DNA of 64,000 nucleotides from Azospirillum sp. TSO35-2 (GTDB taxonomy: Bacteria; Pseudomonadota; Alphaproteobacteria; Azospirillales; Azospirillaceae), in assembly GCF_003116095.1 (NCBI RefSeq), contig NZ_LGRA01000021.1, positions 2,766,025-2,830,024 of the forward strand, in the 5' to 3' direction. How positions within the stretch are numbered: the first letter of the stretch is position 1; each line of letters begins with the position of its first letter. Made by a program: the position numbers and the translations under genes. A model generated the notes under the pieces. That model ran no database searches. It saw nothing but the letters and a program-made list of their open reading frames with translations, and had not been told where the DNA came from. Positions 8,980 through 20,850 of this stretch are shown here, one piece after another.

Positions 8980-9689
8980 GCGGGCAGCTCCAGCCAGCCG
9001 CGGATCACCCGTTCGACGACGCGGGCGAGGAAGCCGACCAGCTCGGTGCCCTGGCCGCTGTGGAAGGTGTCGGGCTCGCGGCTGCCGAAGGCGAGCAGCC
9101 CCTCCGGCGTTTCGCTCGACACCTGGATGCGGATCAGCGCCTCGGAGCGGACGAGGCCGGCGCCGGGGCCGTAGATCTCCGGGTCGCCCTCGATGTCGGT
9201 GTTCAGCACCACGTCGGCGCGGCCCATCCGGTCGGCGATGGCGCCGGGTTCCACCACCCGCACGCCGGAGCGGTGGACGTGGGGCGTGTCGCTGCCGTTC
9301 GATTCGATGACCAGACAGGCGACGTCGAGGTCGAGCAGCACGGCCAGATCGGTGGTGATGGTCTGGATCAACTGTTCGAAGCTCTGGGCGTCGAGCAGGA
9401 AGAGAACCGCGGCGTGGATGCGGTTCTGGCTGTTCAGGTTGGCGCGGCTGGTGCCGATCAGCTCACGCTGCTGGTCCTTGAGCGTGCGGACCTCGCTGCG
9501 CAGCCGTTCCACCATGAAAGCCTGGAGGTCCACCACCCCGCGCCCGCGGTCGAGCGACGGCGGGGTCAGGTGGTGGACCAGATCGGCGTTCTGGGCCAGG
9601 AAGTCCGGGTGGTTCCGCAGGTAGGCGCGCACATCCTCCGAAGAGAGCGTCGGCGTCGGGCGGTGGGTCGGTCCCGGTTCGCGGCCCAT
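8976..9689 (-). CDS. DUF484 family protein
   Basis: A 237-residue DUF484 protein. An N-terminal helical part carries the family signature (SSEDVRAYLRNHPDFLAQ), then comes a predicted coiled coil (about residues 60-95) and a GAF-like domain. Its biochemical role is unknown. Genes of this family commonly sit directly upstream of xerC, as here, with a 4-base overlap. It lies 18 bp downstream of the transaldolase gene on the same strand, so the three probably form an operon. Confidence 0.88.
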   Translation of the reverse strand: MGREPGPTHRPTPTLSSEDVRAYLRNHPDFLAQNADLVHHLTPPSLDRGRGVVDLQAFMVERLRSEVRTLKDQQRELIGTSRANLNSQNRIHAAVLFLLDAQSFEQLIQTITTDLAVLLDLDVACLVIESNGSDTPHVHRSGVRVVEPGAIADRMGRADVVLNTDIEGDPEIYGPGAGLVRSEALIRIQVSSETPEGLLAFGSREPDTFHSGQGTELVGFLARVVERVIRGWLELPA

Positions 9690-9707
9690 GATCGCTGTGG
9701 CCTGCCG

Positions 9708-10364
9708 TTACAGGATCGACTGACCGGTCTTCTTCCAGTCCTCGACGAACTGGGTGAGACCCTTGTCGGTCAGCGGGTGGTTGAACAGCTGCTTCAGCAC
9801 CGACGCCGGCGCGGTCACGACATGGGCGCCCAGGCGGGCGGCCTTGACGATGTGCATCGGGTTGCGGATCGAGGCGACCAGCACCTCGGTCTTGAAGGCG
9901 TCGTAATTCTTATAGATCTCACAGATGTCGGTGATGATGCCCATGCCGTCCTGGCCGATGTCGTCCAGCCGGCCGACGAAGGGCGACACGAAGCTGGCGC
10001 CGGCCTTGGCCGCCAGGATCGCCTGGGCGGGGGAGAAGCACAGCGTGACGTTGACCATCGTCCCTTCCGACGACAGGATCTTGCAGACCTTGAGCCCGGC
10101 CGGGGTCAGCGGCACTTTCACCGCGACACGGTGGGAGATCTTGGCGATCTTGTGGGCTTCGGCGAGCATGGTGTCGAAGTCGGTGGACGCCACCTCGGCG
10201 CTGACCGGGCCGTTGACGACCTCGCAGATCTCGGCCACGAGGTCGAGGAACTTGCGGCCGGACTTGGCGATCAGGGTCGGGTTGGTGGTAACACCGTCCA
10301 ACAGACCGCTGTCGGCCAGATCGCGGATCTCGGTGATGTCGGCGGTGTCGACGAAGAACTTCAT
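9708..10364 (-). CDS. fsa: fructose-6-phosphate aldolase/transaldolase
   Basis: A 218-residue short transaldolase of the TalC/FSA group, interconverting sugar phosphates in the non-oxidative pentose phosphate pathway or cleaving fructose-6-phosphate. The family start MKFFVDTADITEI and TTNPTLIAKSG are present, and the Schiff-base lysine is the K in VAVKVPLTPAG. Sequence alone does not separate true transaldolase from aldolase activity. It leads an apparent operon with DUF484 and xerC and is divergent from priA across 106 bp. Confidence 0.9.
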   Translation of the reverse strand: MKFFVDTADITEIRDLADSGLLDGVTTNPTLIAKSGRKFLDLVAEICEVVNGPVSAEVASTDFDTMLAEAHKIAKISHRVAVKVPLTPAGLKVCKILSSEGTMVNVTLCFSPAQAILAAKAGASFVSPFVGRLDDIGQDGMGIITDICEIYKNYDAFKTEVLVASIRNPMHIVKAARLGAHVVTAPASVLKQLFNHPLTDKGLTQFVEDWKKTGQSIL

Positions 10365-10470
10365 GACGAAGGGTCCATGCTTTGCTGATGAAGACCGGGG
10401 CCGGCCGTACCGGACGTTCGACCGATGCGCCGCCCCGCCCGGCGTCCGGGACTTGAGGCCACTCTAGCCG

Positions 10471-12798
10471 ATGCGCGAGACTTCCGCCAGTTCCGCCCCG
10501 GGTTCGCAAGGGGATCTTCTTGGGCTCGAGGCCGATTCGGAGCACTCCGAACGTCGGCCCGCGGCCAAGGCCACCGCCAAGCCTGGGTCGGGGGACGCCG
10601 CCCCGCCGCCGCCGGTGCGGCGCGTCGCCGTGCTGCTGCCGCTGCCGCTGCGCGAGGCCTACGACTACCGCGTGCCCGACGGGCTGGACCTCGTGCCCGG
10701 CGATTACGTCGAGGTGCCGCTGGGGCCGCGCCGCGTCATCGGCGTGGTCTGGGGGCCGGCGGCCGGGACGGTCGAGTCCGGGCGGCTGAAGGCGGTGGTG
10801 CGCAAGTTCGACGCCCCGCCGATGACCGAGGTCGGCCGCCGCTTCGTCGAATGGGTCGCCGCCTACACCATGACGCTGCCGGGCTTCGTCCTGCGCATGG
10901 CGGTCAGCGTGCCGGCGGCGCTGGAGCCGCCCAAGCCGATGCTGGCCTACGCCCGCCGGCCGGACGCCGGGCCGCCGCCGGGCTTCAAGATGACCGACGC
11001 GCGCCGGCGCGTGCTGGCCCTGCTGGACGACACGCTGGCCGGCGGCCCGCCGCGCACCCCGGCGGAGCTGGCGGAGGAGGCCGGCTGCGGCGTCACCGTG
11101 GTGCGCGGGCTGGCCGAGGCCGGCCTGCTGGAGCCGGTGATGCTGAACCCGGCGACCGGGCTGGGACGGCCGGACTGGCAGCGGCCCGGCCCCACCCTGT
11201 CGGCCGACCAGCGGGCGGCGGCCGACGATCTGCGCGGGCGGGTCACGGCGGGGCGCTATTCCACCGTGCTGCTCGACGGCGTCACCGGGTCGGGCAAGAC
11301 CGAGGTCTATTACGAGGCGATCTCCGCCGCGCTGGAACAGGGCCGCCAAGCGCTGGTGCTGCTGCCGGAGATCGCGCTGTCGGCGCAGTGGCTCGATCGC
11401 TTCGCCCGCCGCTTCGGCGCGCCGCCGGCCGAATGGCATTCGGAGCTGACCGGGGCGCAGCGCCGCGACACCTGGCGCGCGGTGGCGAAGGGCGAGGTGC
11501 CGGTGGTGGTCGGCGCGCGCTCCGCCCTGTTCCTGCCCTACCCCGACCTGGGCGTCATCATCGTCGACGAGGAGCATGACTCCGCCTACAAGCAGGAGGA
11601 GGGGGCGATCTACCACGCCCGCGACATGGCGGTGGCGCGGGCGCATCTGGGCGGCCTGCCGATCGTGCTGGTGTCGGCCACCCCGTCGCTGGAAACCAAG
11701 GTCAACGCCGACAGCCACCGCTACGCCCGCATCGCGCTGCCGGCCCGCCACGGCGGCGCCGTGCTGCCGGAGGTCGAGCTGGTCGACCTGCGGCGCGACC
11801 GCCCGCCCGCCCGCCACTGGCTGGCGCCCAGCCTGCGCAAGGCGCTGACCGACACGCTGGCCGGCGGCGAGCAGGCGATGCTGTTCCTGAACCGCCGGGG
11901 CTACGCGCCGCTGACGCTCTGCCGGGCCTGCGGCCACCGCATGCAGTGCCCGAACTGCACGGCGTGGCTGGTCGAGCACCGGCTCGCCCGCAAGCTGCAA
12001 TGCCACCATTGCGGCCTGCAGCAGCCGCTGCCGCACGCCTGCCCGGAGTGCGGCGAGGAGGGCACCATGGCCGCCTGCGGTCCCGGCGTGGAGCGCATCG
12101 CCGAGGAGGTGGCGGAGCTGTTCCCCGACGCCCGCGCCGCCATCATGGCGTCCGACACCCTGTTCGGCCCGCGCGCCATCCAGGAGATGGTCCGCAGCAT
12201 CGGCGACCACGAGCTGGACATCATCATCGGCACCCAGGTGATGGCGAAGGGCCACCATTTCCCGATGCTGACCCTGGTCGGGGTGGTCGACGCCGACCTC
12301 GGCCTGAACGGCGGCGACCTGCGCGCGGCGGAGCGGACCTACCAGCTGCTGCACCAGGTGGCCGGCCGCGCCGGGCGCGGCGAGCGGCCGGGGCGGGTGA
12401 TGCTGCAGACCTTCATGCCGGAACACCCGGTGATGCAGGCGCTGGCCGCCGGCGACCGCGACGGCTTCTACCAGCTCGAGGCCGAGATGCGGCTGGAGGC
12501 CGGCATGCCGCCCTTCGGCCGGCTGGCCGCGCTGATCGTGTCGGGCGAGGACCCGACGCTGGTCGAACGGGTGGCGATGGCGCTGGGCCGCGCCGCGCCG
12601 CGCAGCGAGACGGTCCATGTCCTGGGCCCGGCCCCGGCGCCGCTGGCGCTGCTGCGCGGCCGCCACCGCCGCCGCCTGCTGCTGAAGGCGCCGCGCAGCA
12701 CCCCGGTGCAGCCGCTGATCGCGGAATGGCTGGACCGGGTGGAGATCCCGCCGGCAATCCGGGTGCAGATCGACGTCGACCCCTACAGCTTCCTGTAG
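10471..12798 (+). CDS. priA: primosomal replication helicase PriA
   Basis: PriA reloads the replisome at stalled or repaired forks. The 775-residue protein has an N-terminal DNA-binding region with a low-complexity extension of about 50 residues not seen in E. coli PriA (732 residues). It has Walker A GVTGSGKTEVYY, the DEEHD helicase motif II, and paired zinc-binding cysteines (CRACGHRMQCPNC and CHHCG...CPECG) inside the helicase core. The C-terminus has the usual winged PriA domain. The start used gives a long N-terminus, and an internal start cannot be excluded. It stands directly before the ATP synthase region, as in related genomes. Confidence 0.94.
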   Translation: MRETSASSAPGSQGDLLGLEADSEHSERRPAAKATAKPGSGDAAPPPPVRRVAVLLPLPLREAYDYRVPDGLDLVPGDYVEVPLGPRRVIGVVWGPAAGTVESGRLKAVVRKFDAPPMTEVGRRFVEWVAAYTMTLPGFVLRMAVSVPAALEPPKPMLAYARRPDAGPPPGFKMTDARRRVLALLDDTLAGGPPRTPAELAEEAGCGVTVVRGLAEAGLLEPVMLNPATGLGRPDWQRPGPTLSADQRAAADDLRGRVTAGRYSTVLLDGVTGSGKTEVYYEAISAALEQGRQALVLLPEIALSAQWLDRFARRFGAPPAEWHSELTGAQRRDTWRAVAKGEVPVVVGARSALFLPYPDLGVIIVDEEHDSAYKQEEGAIYHARDMAVARAHLGGLPIVLVSATPSLETKVNADSHRYARIALPARHGGAVLPEVELVDLRRDRPPARHWLAPSLRKALTDTLAGGEQAMLFLNRRGYAPLTLCRACGHRMQCPNCTAWLVEHRLARKLQCHHCGLQQPLPHACPECGEEGTMAACGPGVERIAEEVAELFPDARAAIMASDTLFGPRAIQEMVRSIGDHELDIIIGTQVMAKGHHFPMLTLVGVVDADLGLNGGDLRAAERTYQLLHQVAGRAGRGERPGRVMLQTFMPEHPVMQALAAGDRDGFYQLEAEMRLEAGMPPFGRLAALIVSGEDPTLVERVAMALGRAAPRSETVHVLGPAPAPLALLRGRHRRRLLLKAPRSTPVQPLIAEWLDRVEIPPAIRVQIDVDPYSFL

Positions 12799-13021
12799 GG
12801 CGGAGTGGGGTGGCGCGGCGGTGGCGCGGGGCAGCGACGGTGTCGGCCGTCGCCCCCTGCGGCGAATTGCCCCGGTCCCCCATTTGGCCGGGTTCGGAAT
12901 GGCACCTGTGACGTTTGGTCCATTGCGCGGCTCAAGGCATGGTATTACCACGATCGGGATGGTTCCGAATCCAAACATCCCCATGCCCCACACTCATCTT
13001 GCCACCGTCAGGTCCAGGCTC

Positions 13022-13537
13022 ATGTGCAGCGTGATGTCGAAGCTCCGCCTCCACGTTCAGCGTCACACGCTGCTGACCGTGCTGCCGGTCCTGCTGCTGC
13101 TGCTGGTGATCGCCTTCGCCGCCGGCGCCCCGGCCCGCAGCCGCGGCACCGACGCCGAGGCCCTGACGATGATCGACCGCGCCCAGCACGAACTGGAGCG
13201 GATCGGCGCGGACGCGGCGCCGGAAGTCTTTGCCACCCATGATAGCGCTTTCATCGACCGCGACCTCTACCCGATGCTGCTGGATGACCAAGGGGTGATG
13301 GTCGCCCATGGCTGGACCGCGACGCTGAACGGCTCCAACCTGCACGAGCTGCGCGACGTCGACGGCAAGCCCTTCATCCGCGAGGCGCTGGACGGTGTGC
13401 AGCGCAAGGGCAGCGCCGACGTCACCTATCAATGGATCGACCCGCTGACCGGTCAGGTCGCGCGCAAGACCATCCACGCCCGCCGCCTGGTGCTGAACGG
13501 CAAGCCCTACATGCTGGCGGTCGGCGTCTACCGCTGA
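13022..13537 (+). CDS. membrane-anchored single Cache-domain protein
   Basis: A protein of about 171 residues with one N-terminal membrane or signal segment (LLTVLPVLLLLLVIAF) followed by a single sCache-2-like domain. Its conserved face includes DLYPMLLDDQGVMVAHG and, at the C-terminus, KTIHARRLVLNGKPYMLAVGVYR. No HAMP, kinase or methyl-accepting domain follows, so it would be a stand-alone periplasmic ligand-binding protein, possibly feeding a partner receptor. The start is uncertain: in-frame ATGs at 12959, 12983, 13022 and 13034 all lack a strong ribosome site. A hairpin followed by TTTTT lies 75 bp after the stop. Confidence 0.7.
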   Translation: MCSVMSKLRLHVQRHTLLTVLPVLLLLLVIAFAAGAPARSRGTDAEALTMIDRAQHELERIGADAAPEVFATHDSAFIDRDLYPMLLDDQGVMVAHGWTATLNGSNLHELRDVDGKPFIREALDGVQRKGSADVTYQWIDPLTGQVARKTIHARRLVLNGKPYMLAVGVYR

Positions 13538-13563
13538 CGGTCGCGGGCCGCCGAGGAGCATCG

Positions 13564-13605
13564 GGCCGAGGGGCGTTGGCCGAAGAGCTTTGGCCGACGA
13601 GCGTT
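13564..13605. repeat. three imperfect 14-bp tandem units
   Basis: Three consecutive 14-bp units, each beginning GGCCGA and ending with TT (13564-13577, 13578-13591, 13592-13605), lie just downstream of the Cache gene. A degenerate fourth unit may precede them. Confidence 0.7.
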
Positions 13606-13611
13606 GGTGGG

Positions 13612-13640
13612 GTGCGGCGGGATGCCGCACGCCACTTTTT
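13612..13640 (+). terminator. terminator after Cache-domain gene
   Basis: GTGCGGC at 13612-13618 pairs perfectly with GCCGCAC at 13624-13630, followed five bases later by TTTTT (13636-13640). Confidence 0.55.
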
Positions 13641-13693
13641 CGCAGGGTGGAATTTTCCAAGGAGACCAGGGACGACCTGCCATCAGCGGCCCA

Positions 13694-14080
13694 TCAGCAC
13701 CCGGACGGGGCCCGGCGCCGCGGTCGCCAGATCGACAGGCACTCGGCGGCGCTGTCGCCGGCGCCGATGCCGTACCAGCCCGACCGGTCGTGGAACGACA
13801 GGGTGTAGCGCCCCTTGCCGTCGCGTTCGAAGCGGAACACCGGGCGGTCGACCTCGGGCAGCAGCACCAGCAGACGGTCGTGGTCACGGCCCGACTCGCG
13901 CAGCACACCGATCCAATGGCCGTCGCGCAGCTTGGGTTCGGCGACCTCGGCGAAGGCGGTCAGGTCCTCCGGCGTGAAGCGGGCGCGGCAGAACGGAACG
14001 ATGTTCGACGCACCATCCTTTGCAGGGTCGTCGCCACGCGGGGCGGTCGGAAGGGTGTCGGTCGTCGGCAGGATGGTCAT
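13694..14080 (-). CDS. conserved hypothetical protein, possible CtrA target
   Basis: A 128-residue soluble protein with no signal peptide or membrane segment. Its middle and end look like a compact beta-rich domain (HWIGVLRESGRDHDRLLVLLPEVDRPVFRFERD, written here only to mark residues 54-86; key aromatic residues W56, F82 and F84), then SFHDRSGWYGIG. I do not recognise the family. It is single and convergent with the Cache gene. A perfect CtrA consensus in the matching orientation lies about 150 bp upstream of the start, which suggests cell-cycle or motility-linked expression. Function unknown. Confidence 0.6.
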   Translation of the reverse strand: MTILPTTDTLPTAPRGDDPAKDGASNIVPFCRARFTPEDLTAFAEVAEPKLRDGHWIGVLRESGRDHDRLLVLLPEVDRPVFRFERDGKGRYTLSFHDRSGWYGIGAGDSAAECLSIWRPRRRAPSGC

Positions 14081-14503
14081 GGGGCGGCCCTTGGTCTCGT
14101 TGACCGGAACGGTGGGACGAACCGAAGAAGCGGCTCTCGAAGGCAGGCCGCGCGGACGGCGAAGTGACGGAAGACTCTGGACGAGTGCACCCGGTGCCGC
14201 GCGGCGTGGTCCGACCCTGGATGAGATTGGTTAACCGTGAATTAAGCCGGAGTCGGGGCCACCACGAAGTCACAGCCGGTATGACCAGTCGAGCCGGTCC
14301 AGAGTGCTTGGCGAACGCAGTTGCGACCGATGATTCCGCAGTTGCTCAAAACGCCGCAGTCAAATTGTCCGGTCCCCGTTGCGTGGGGGCGATTCCTGTG
14401 ATATTGGACCGCTCGCTTTCGCGGCCGGGGTGTTTGTGCCTCGGGTTGACACCCTATAAGGCCGCCGAATTCACCGTCTACCGAACTCAATTCGAGGGAT
14501 CAG
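14081..14503. other. intergenic region before the atp operon
   Basis: This 423-bp gap separates the divergent 128-residue gene and atpH. It contains a perfect CtrA-type site (14230-14245). Near the atp end there is a TTGACA (14446-14451) with TATAAG at 14455-14460, but these two are not correctly spaced as a single -35/-10 pair, so the operon promoter cannot be fixed by eye. No gene was seen. Confidence 0.4.
14230..14245 (-). promoter_or_regulatory. perfect CtrA consensus site
   Basis: On the minus strand this reads TTAATTCACGGTTAAC, an exact TTAA-N7-TTAAC. It points toward the hypothetical gene starting at 14080 and is about 258 bp from atpH on the other side. Confidence 0.6.
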
Positions 14504-15072
14504 GTGGCATCCGAAGGAACAGGCGTATCCGAACTCGCCGCGCGTTACTCCATCGCGCTGTTCGAGCTTGCGGACGAAAACCAGGCGTTGGACACGGTCG
14601 CGAGCGATCTGTCCACGCTGAAGCAGATCCTGGCCGAGAGCGCTGACCTGCGTCGCCTCGTCCGCAGCCCCGTCATCAGCCGCGCCGATCAGGGCAAGGC
14701 CATGGCCGCTGTCCTGGACAGCGCCGGCGTGTCCGATCTGACCAAGCGCTTCATCGGGCTCGTGGCGGCCAACCGCCGGCTGTTCTCGATCGACGGCATG
14801 ATCGACGGGTTCCTGGCCGAACTGGCCCGGCGCCGCGGCGAGGTCACGGCGCAGGTCACGACGGCCCAGCCGCTGAACGACACGCAGCGCAACGCCGTCA
14901 TCGACGCGCTGAAGGCGTCCATCGGTTCCAAGGTGCTGGTGAACACCTCCGTCGATCCGGAGCTGATCGGCGGCATGATCGTTAAGTTCGGCTCGCGCAT
15001 GGTCGATACCTCGGTGCGCACGAAGCTGAACAAATTGCAACTCGCCATGAAGGCCTCAGGGGGATCAGTCTG

Positions 15073-15073
<1 letters not shown>
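14504..15073 (+). CDS. atpH: ATP synthase F1 subunit delta
   Basis: The delta subunit is part of the peripheral stalk joining F1 alpha/beta to the b subunits. The 189-residue protein shows the family N-terminal helical domain (ELAARYSIALFELADE) and the C-terminal signature near DPELIGGMIVKFGSRMVDTSV. The start is GTG at 14504, with AGGGATCAG immediately upstream. It is the first gene of atpHAGDC and its stop overlaps the atpA start by one base (TGATG). The F0 genes are elsewhere, which is usual in alphaproteobacteria. Confidence 0.94.
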
Positions 15074-16602
<1,529 letters not shown>

Positions 16603-16687
16603 CCGACCGCGCGGGGGCGGGAAACCGCCCCCCACCGTCGCGGGACGACGGGCACGGAACGACCTCGAGCGGAATTGAAGGGCCGGC

Positions 16688-17575
16688 ATGCCTAACCTCA
16701 AGGACCTAAAGAACCGGATCGCGAGCGTCCAGTCGACGCGCAAGATCACCTCGGCCATGAAGATGGTCGCGGCCTCCAAGCTGCGCCGCGCCCAGGAGCA
16801 GGCGGAAGCCAGCGGTCCCTACGCGGAGCGCATGGGCCGCATGCTGGCGTCGCTGGCCTCCAACGTGCAGGACAACGGCAACGGGCCGAAGCTGATGACC
16901 GGGACGGGCGCCGACAAGGTGCACCTGCTGGTCGTCATCAGCTCCGATCGCGGTCTGTGCGGCGCCTTCAACGGCTCCATCGTCCGCGAGGCCAAGCGCC
17001 AGATCGCGCGCCTGCAAGGCGAAGGCAAGACCGTGAAGCTGCTGACCGTGGGCCGCAAGGGCCGCGACCAGCTGCGCCGCGAGTTCTCCTCGCTGATCGT
17101 CGAGAGCTACGAGGACGTCGGCCGTCGCCGCCTCGGCTTCGCCGACGCCGACATGGTGGCGACGAAGGTGCTGGCGCTGTTCGACGCCGGCGAGTTCGAC
17201 GTCTGCTCGATCATCTTCAACAAGTTCAAGTCGGCGATCTCGCAGATCGTCACGGTTCAGCAGCTCATCCCCTTCGCGCCTCCGGCGTCGGCCGAGGCCG
17301 CCGCTTCGGACGAGGCCAAGGCGATGTACGAGTTCGAACCGGACGAGGAGCAGATCCTCGCCGAACTGCTGCCGCGCAACCTGTCGATCCAGGTCTACCG
17401 CGCCCTCCTGGAGAGCGCCGCGTCCGAACAGGGCGCCCGGATGACCGCGATGGACAACGCGACGCGCAACGCCGGCGACATGATCAACAAGCTGACGATC
17501 ACCTACAACCGGACGCGCCAGGCCTACATCACCAAGGAGCTGATCGAGATCATCTCCGGTGCCGAGGCTCTGTAA
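16688..17575 (+). CDS. atpG: ATP synthase F1 subunit gamma
   Basis: The central rotor shaft of F1, 295 residues. The N-terminal helix (MPNLKDLKNRIASVQSTRKIT) and C-terminal helix (NATRNAGDMINKLTITYNR) that form the coiled-coil shaft are both evident, as is SDRGLCGAFN. The ATG at 16688 directly precedes the conserved start. It is followed by atpD after an 85-bp spacer. Confidence 0.96.
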   Translation: MPNLKDLKNRIASVQSTRKITSAMKMVAASKLRRAQEQAEASGPYAERMGRMLASLASNVQDNGNGPKLMTGTGADKVHLLVVISSDRGLCGAFNGSIVREAKRQIARLQGEGKTVKLLTVGRKGRDQLRREFSSLIVESYEDVGRRRLGFADADMVATKVLALFDAGEFDVCSIIFNKFKSAISQIVTVQQLIPFAPPASAEAAASDEAKAMYEFEPDEEQILAELLPRNLSIQVYRALLESAASEQGARMTAMDNATRNAGDMINKLTITYNRTRQAYITKELIEIISGAEAL

Positions 17576-17660
17576 CGGCGGCATCCGCAAGTAGGGTCCA
17601 GTCCAATTGCGCCGGCGACGGCACACCGACACTTACCGAGTTCCTAGGGAGCTTTACTCC

Positions 17661-19082
<1,422 letters not shown>

Positions 19083-19171
19083 TCCCCTCCCGGGATCGAC
19101 GGCGTCCCGGTCCGGTCCCCCGTCGCGGGGCCGGCCGGGTTGGGGCGCCGGGTGGGAATGGACATCTGCAC

Positions 19172-19200
19172 ACCCCCTTTCCTCCCGCGGGGAAGGGGGT
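19172..19200 (+). promoter_or_regulatory. intercistronic hairpin between atpD and atpC
   Basis: ACCCCCTT at 19172-19179 pairs with AAGGGGGT at 19193-19200, with partial pairing inside. It lies 27 bp before atpC. It could protect the upstream message or lower atpC expression relative to atpD, matching the 3:1 beta to epsilon ratio. Confidence 0.45.
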
Positions 19201-19226
19201 TCCTATGAAGAGGCACCAGGAAACCC

Positions 19227-19643
19227 ATGGCCGATAAAGTCGAATTCGAGCTGGTCTCGCCGGAAAAGCTGCTGAAGTCGCAGCCCGTGGACATGGTCGT
19301 GGTGCCGGGTTCGGAAGGCGACTTCGGCGTCCTGGCCGGTCATTCGCCGATGATCTCGACCGTGCGTCCGGGCGTCATCGACGTCTATGAGGGCGACCGT
19401 GTCGTCGATCGCGTCTTCGTCGCCGGCGGCTTCGCCGAAGTGACGGAGACCCGCTGCACCGTCCTCGCCGAGGAAGCGGTGGCGCTGGCCGACCTGAACC
19501 GCGGCGCGATCGAAAAGACGATCAAGGATCTCTCCGAGGACAGCGACGACTCCAAGTCGGAGGCCGAGCGGGCCGCCGTCGAGGCCAAGCTGGCCGTCGC
19601 GCGCGCCAAGCTGGACGCCCTGGGGCAGTCCGCCGCCCACTGA
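19227..19643 (+). CDS. atpC: ATP synthase F1 subunit epsilon
   Basis: The epsilon subunit couples gamma to the c-ring and inhibits ATP hydrolysis. The 138-residue protein has the N-terminal beta-sandwich (KVEFELVSPEKLL, VVPGSEGDFGVLAGHSP) and a C-terminal helical hairpin rich in Ala, Glu and Lys. It ends the operon and is followed by a 14-bp perfect hairpin. Confidence 0.94.
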   Translation: MADKVEFELVSPEKLLKSQPVDMVVVPGSEGDFGVLAGHSPMISTVRPGVIDVYEGDRVVDRVFVAGGFAEVTETRCTVLAEEAVALADLNRGAIEKTIKDLSEDSDDSKSEAERAAVEAKLAVARAKLDALGQSAAH

Positions 19644-19725
19644 GGGGCGTGAGGGTGCCTGGAACGCTGTTCCGGACGCCGTCAATGGGGTTTCGCCGCG
19701 ACAACGGCATACATCTCTTCGGTCG

Positions 19726-19757
19726 AACGGGCGGCTTGGGCTTCCAAGCCGCCCGTT
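19726..19757 (+). terminator. hairpin after the atp operon
   Basis: A perfect 14-bp stem (19726-19739 with 19744-19757) with loop GCTT lies 82 bp after atpC. There is no T-run, but position and strength suggest transcription termination or 3'-end protection. Confidence 0.5.
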
Positions 19758-19914
19758 GCCGTTGCATCGCGGGAAAGAGCGATTACATTCGAACCCCGGT
19801 GCCGCAGGCTTGGCCCTCGCCTTGCCGGCGGGTGCCGCGGACCGGTCGATTTTCAGACCTTTCAGACGACGACGGGCAAGAAGGCCGCCGCGACGGCCGT
19901 AGAAGAGGCGAAAC

Positions 19915-20739
19915 ATGGCGCGTGCGCACTGGCGGATCGACGAGCTTCCCTGGGACCAACTCGATGCCAAACGGATCGATCCCGATCTGATCCCGCTGAT
20001 CAAGGCGGCGGCGCTGGTCGAGTTCAATGCCGACGACTATACGGCCTACCTCTGCAACGTGTTCAAGGACGACGACGAGTTCCAGGCCGCCGCCCATGCC
20101 TGGTCGGTGGAGGAGGTGCAGCACGGCGAGGCGCTCGGCCGCTGGGCCGAACGGGTCGACCCGAGCTTCGACTTCCGCGCCGCGGTTGCGCGGTTCCGCG
20201 CCGGCTACCGCGTGCCGATCGACCTCGACGCCTCGGTCCGCGGCTCGCGCACCGGCGAGATGATCGCCCGCTGCATGGTCGAAACCGGCACCAGCTCCTA
20301 CTACGCGGCCATCGGCGATTCGACCGACGAGCCGGTGCTGAAGGAGATCTGCCGCCACATCGCCGCCGACGAACTGCGCCACTACAAGATCTTCTACACC
20401 TACGCCAAGAAGTACCTGGACCGCGAGGGGCTGACCAAGTTCCAGCGCCTGAAGGTCGCCCTGTCGCGCATCGGCGAGTCCGAGGACGACGAGCTGGCCT
20501 ACGCCTATTACGCCGCCAACGCCCCGGCCGACGCCGTCTATGACCACAAGCGCTACAACGCCGCCTACAAGCGCCGCGCCTTCGGCCGCTACCGCCGCAA
20601 GCACGTCGACCGCGCCATCGCCATGCTGTTCAAGGCCTGCGGCCTGAAACCGCACACGCGGCTGTGCAACGTCGCCTCGCGCGGGGCCTGGTGGTTCATC
20701 GACCGTCAGGCCAAGCGGCTGGCGGCGCAGGCGGTCTGA
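19915..20739 (+). CDS. ferritin-like diiron protein (acyl desaturase-like)
   Basis: A 274-residue four-helix-bundle protein with a complete carboxylate diiron site: E36, E67-x-x-H70, E123 and E153-x-x-H156. The layout resembles soluble acyl-ACP desaturases and related ferritin-like oxygenases. Substrate and electron donor are unknown and no reductase is adjacent. The C-terminal third is basic and may bind nucleic acid or an acidic carrier protein. It stands alone between the atp operon and the GST gene. Confidence 0.75.
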   Translation: MARAHWRIDELPWDQLDAKRIDPDLIPLIKAAALVEFNADDYTAYLCNVFKDDDEFQAAAHAWSVEEVQHGEALGRWAERVDPSFDFRAAVARFRAGYRVPIDLDASVRGSRTGEMIARCMVETGTSSYYAAIGDSTDEPVLKEICRHIAADELRHYKIFYTYAKKYLDREGLTKFQRLKVALSRIGESEDDELAYAYYAANAPADAVYDHKRYNAAYKRRAFGRYRRKHVDRAIAMLFKACGLKPHTRLCNVASRGAWWFIDRQAKRLAAQAV

Positions 20740-20850
20740 ACCGACGGGCGGGCTCTGGAAGGGGATGGCGGTGGGGGCGGGGTTGCGGTAACGGTTGGGC
20801 CGTCACCACCCAACACCACCCAATCAACACCCGACAAGGGGTCTAGAGAC

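Noticed and set aside
14446..14460. TTGACA plus TATAAG as the atp promoter
   Set aside because: The two hexamers are only three bases apart and cannot be a single sigma70 promoter; each lacks a good partner.
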